In this document: positions 61,548 through 64,000 of the stretch, one piece after another
Layout: each line of letters starts with the position of its first letter
How positions within the stretch are numbered: position 1 is the first letter of the stretch
Assembly (NCBI GenBank): GCA_029778715.1
Contig: JAKOPT010000058.1
Span: 1-64,000, forward strand
DNA: 64,000 nt
Direction of reading: 5' to 3'
DNA from: Actinomycetes bacterium
GTDB lineage: Bacteria > Actinomycetota > Actinomycetes > Actinomycetales > Dermatophilaceae
Translations under genes and position numbers: made by a program
Notes under the pieces: model-generated
Told to the model about the DNA's origin: nothing
The model's input: only the letters and a program-made list of their open reading frames with translations
The model's database searches: none

Positions 61548-63260
61548 GTGAACGGGACTGCCTCTGACGGTACGCGGCTGCTTGATGCCGTTACGCAGTT
61601 GCGGGGGGCCATTGCCGGTGCGGTCCTGCCGTTCGCCCTGCCGGGACGGGAAGCGGCGCTCGCCGAGCGAGCCGGGCTGCTGCACCAACTCGACGACTAT
61701 GCCTTGCCTCGGCTACGGGCCCTGGACGCACCCCTGCTTGCCGTCGTCGGAGGTTCCACCGGTTCCGGCAAATCGACTCTCGTCAATTCCCTGATCAACG
61801 CCCAGGTGTCCCGGTCGGGGGTGATCCGGCCGACGACGACCCGGCCCGTGCTCGTCCACCACCCCGACGACGCGCATTGGTTCACTGACACCCGCATCCT
61901 CCCCAGGCTGTCGCGAGTGACCGGTGCCGAGTCCGACCACGCCCAGCCGGGCACGGTGCGGCTCGTTCGCTCGACGGCGTTGGAGCCGGGTTTGGCCCTG
62001 CTCGACGCCCCCGACATCGACTCCGTGGTCGAGGCCAATCGGGCCCTTGCCGGCGAGTTGCTGGCCGCGGCCGATCTTTGGCTGTTCGTCACGACGGCCG
62101 CCCGGTATGCCGACGCGGCGCCGTGGGAGTTGCTCCGGCTCGCGTCCCAGCGGGGCGCCTCGGTTGCCGTCATCCTCAACCGGGTCGCACCGTCGTCCGT
62201 CGAGGAGATCCGCCCGCACCTGGTCGCCATGCTGCGCGAACAGGAGTTGGCCACGGCCCCGGTGTTTTCCGTGGTCGAATCCCCGCTCACCCCCGCCGGG
62301 TTCCTCCCGGAACAGTCATTTGCGCGGCTCAAGGGCTGGTTGACTGCCCTGTCCCGCGATGCTCGGGCCCGGGAGATCGTGGTCGGCCAGACTCTGAGGG
62401 GGGTGGTCGACTCGCTCCGCACCCGCACCGACGATCTCGCCGGCGCCGCTCAAGCCCAGCGCGAGGCCCAACTCGCCCTGCAGGCGGCCGTCGATGGGCA
62501 CTTCGCCGACGCGCTGGCGCAGGTCGAGGCCGGGATGACCGACGGACGGCTGCTCCGCGGCGAGGTGCTCGCTCGCTGGCAGGAGTTTGTGGGCACCGGT
62601 GAGTTCTTCCGGCAGGTCGAGTCGAAGGTGGCTCGTTGGCGCGACCGGCTCACCGCCGCCATCAAGGGCACCCCGCTCACTCCTGACGACATCGGGGAAG
62701 CGCTGCAGACCGGGGTCGCGGCGTTGGTCACGGCACACGGAGAGGGTGCGGTCTCGGATTCGCTGCGGGACTTGCGGCGCCTTGAGGGTGGATCGACGGT
62801 CCTCGACATCGCCCCCGACCTGCCGCAGCTCTCTCCGGGCTTCCGGCCACGCGTCGAGCGACTGATCCGCGACTGGCAGGGCGAGATCTTCGCCATGGTT
62901 CGCGCCGAGGGAGGCCACCGGCGCACCAACGCCCGGCTCGCGGCATACGGAGTCAACGGGGTGGGGTTGCTCATGATGCTCGTGGCGTTTGCGCACACCG
63001 GTGGGTTGAGCGGGGTGGAATTCGGAATTGCCGGGGGCACGTCGGTCTTGGCTCAGCGGGTGCTCGAGGCGATCTTCGGCGACCAGGCCGTGCGTCGGAT
63101 GGCAACGCAAGCCCGGCGCGCCCTCTTCGTGCGGGTCGAGGAGTTGTATGCCGCCGAGCAGGCCCGCTTCACCCACGCCATTGCCTCGGTGGGTGCGGTC
63201 GAAGGTCAGAGCGAGCACCTACGGGCCGCAGCACGCGCCGTCGAGGAGGCCGCCCGATGA
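61548..63260 (+). CDS. dynamin/YfjP-like GTPase
   Basis: A 570-aa GTPase. The P-loop is GGSTGSGKSTLVN (G69-S76 region), G2 falls in GVIRPTTTRPVLVHHPDD, G3 is LLDAPDIDSV, and the G4 position reads VAVILNRVAPSSVEE, an N-R-V-A instead of N-K-x-D, so base recognition may be altered. Helical sequence follows, with a hydrophobic segment near GVGLLMMLVAFAHTGG that could contact membrane, and a coiled C-terminus. It overlaps the second GTPase gene by four bases, so the two probably work as a heteromeric pair. Function is unknown. Confidence 0.85.
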   Translation: MNGTASDGTRLLDAVTQLRGAIAGAVLPFALPGREAALAERAGLLHQLDDYALPRLRALDAPLLAVVGGSTGSGKSTLVNSLINAQVSRSGVIRPTTTRPVLVHHPDDAHWFTDTRILPRLSRVTGAESDHAQPGTVRLVRSTALEPGLALLDAPDIDSVVEANRALAGELLAAADLWLFVTTAARYADAAPWELLRLASQRGASVAVILNRVAPSSVEEIRPHLVAMLREQELATAPVFSVVESPLTPAGFLPEQSFARLKGWLTALSRDARAREIVVGQTLRGVVDSLRTRTDDLAGAAQAQREAQLALQAAVDGHFADALAQVEAGMTDGRLLRGEVLARWQEFVGTGEFFRQVESKVARWRDRLTAAIKGTPLTPDDIGEALQTGVAALVTAHGEGAVSDSLRDLRRLEGGSTVLDIAPDLPQLSPGFRPRVERLIRDWQGEIFAMVRAEGGHRRTNARLAAYGVNGVGLLMMLVAFAHTGGLSGVEFGIAGGTSVLAQRVLEAIFGDQAVRRMATQARRALFVRVEELYAAEQARFTHAIASVGAVEGQSEHLRAAARAVEEAAR

Positions 63261-64000
63261 CGCCGCTGCGTCCTGGCCGCGCCCAGCTCCGAGACGTCTC
63301 CGCTGAGGCTCTCGAAACTGCGGTGGCCAGTGTCGAACGGGCGTTGCGCATCGGTGGGGAGGAGTTGCCACCGGAGCCGGCAGAAGCGGCGGCCACGCTC
63401 GTCGAGAAGGCTCGGCGGCGGACTGCCCTCGTCGGGGGGCACACCATCGTTGCTCTCGCCGGCGCCACCGGCAGCGGCAAGTCGTCGCTCTTCAACGCGC
63501 TCGTGGGGGACGAGGTCGCGACGATCGGGGCGCGCCGCCCCACGACGAGCGCAACGACTGCGGCCACGTGGGGCGCTGACCCGGCCGCCGAGTTGCTCGA
63601 TTGGCTCGCCGTTCCCCGGCGCCACCAGGTCGACGGCGATGATCCCGCGCGGGCGCTCTTCGCCAAGCACGTGGCCGAGAACCTTGACGGGTTGGTGCTC
63701 CTCGACCTGCCCGATTTCGACTCCCGGGTGGCCAGCAACCGCGCCGAGGCCGAGCGCATCCTCGGCATGGTCGATCTGTTCGTGTGGGTGACCGATCCGC
63801 AGAAGTATGCCGATTCCCGCCTCCACGACGACTATCTGACGGCCCTGGCGACCCACGACAGCGTCATGCTCGTTGTACTCAACCAGATCGACCTGCTCAC
63901 TCCCGTCGAGACCGGCGATTGTCTGGCGGATCTGCGTCGGCTCCTGCGTCGCGACGGAGTTCCCGACGCATCCGTCATTCCGGTGTCGGCGGTCACCGGT
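63257..64000 (+). CDS. second YfjP-like GTPase, cut by the window end
   Basis: An open frame from the ATG at 63257 to the last base, 248 codons visible. It has GGHTIVALAGATGSGKSSLF (P-loop with G-K-S), RRPTTSATTAATW (G2), VLLDLPDFDSRVASNRAEAE (G3), FVWVTDPQKYADSRLHDDYL and VVLNQIDLLTP (N-Q-I-D as G4). In contrast to its partner, this G4 is close to canonical. The ATG overlaps the upstream stop. The C-terminal part, which in such proteins usually has helices and membrane segments, is outside the window. Function is unknown; the pair may act at the membrane. Confidence 0.85.
   Translation, partial: MTPLRPGRAQLRDVSAEALETAVASVERALRIGGEELPPEPAEAAATLVEKARRRTALVGGHTIVALAGATGSGKSSLFNALVGDEVATIGARRPTTSATTAATWGADPAAELLDWLAVPRRHQVDGDDPARALFAKHVAENLDGLVLLDLPDFDSRVASNRAEAERILGMVDLFVWVTDPQKYADSRLHDDYLTALATHDSVMLVVLNQIDLLTPVETGDCLADLRRLLRRDGVPDASVIPVSAVTG

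Overview
The window is 64 kb of high-GC DNA (roughly 70% by eye) with short intergenic spaces, many GTG starts, frequent ATGA/GTGA gene overlaps and many starts that look leaderless. Gene content such as the DUF3039 protein beside a SNF2-like helicase, the ClpS-DUF2017 pair, DUF3618, oligoribonuclease and paired YfjP-like GTPases points to an actinobacterium. My best guess is a member of the Intrasporangiaceae (Janibacter/Tetrasphaera/Knoellia-like). That assignment is inference, not a database result.

Region 1 (1-13.9 kb) is mixed housekeeping. It holds a decayed HicA/HicB locus, a DUF4442 protein, a PAP2 phosphatase, pyruvate phosphate dikinase, YgjV- and VanZ-like membrane proteins, a two-gene XRE/ImmA-IrrE protease locus, a DEAD-box helicase with a long 9-residue repeat tract at its N-terminus, YqgE, DUF3039 and a DEAD/DEAH helicase.

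Region 2 (13.9-22.9 kb) centres on tyrosine/homogentisate catabolism. It has an Lrp/AsnC regulator divergent from hpd, then fahA with an overlapping unknown gene, then hmgA. These would take 4-hydroxyphenylpyruvate to homogentisate, open the ring and cleave fumarylacetoacetate. clpS, DUF2017 and a VanZ-like gene follow, and then a PqqD-like/nucleotidyltransferase pair.

Region 3 (23-55.2 kb) is a large surface-polysaccharide locus. A Wzz/BY-kinase faces a minus-strand run: initiating sugar-phosphate transferase, two tandem GDP-mannose dehydratase paralogs, murI, and then eleven overlapping or nearly abutting genes (glycosyltransferases, a Wzy-like polymerase, a CBS-NeuB-SAF-TIM fusion, a CMP-sugar synthetase, an epimerase and an acetyltransferase). 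A second minus-strand group carries an ABC flippase-like transporter, a GT11-like transferase and two GT4 enzymes. A plus-strand group carries GT2, PIG-L deacetylase, WbqC and a methyltransferase. A decayed methyltransferase and a GT87-type membrane transferase with more relaxed base use mark a probable acquired patch at 49.9-52.9 kb. Together these genes suggest a heteropolysaccharide with 6-deoxyhexose and nonulosonic-acid-like sugars.

Region 4 (55.3-64 kb) is housekeeping: Bcp peroxiredoxin, DUF3618, a GroES-like protein, tRNA-Lys, a CopC-like protein, tRNA-His, orn, a PrsW protease, tRNA-Arg, a phosphopantetheinyl transferase, an M20D amidohydrolase and two overlapping dynamin/Era-like GTPases, the second running off the window.

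The most striking non-gene signal is the octamer GTATGCCG/CGGCATAC. By eye I count roughly 75-80 copies on both strands, against 2-3 expected from base composition. It lies mostly inside genes and looks like a genome-wide signal word.
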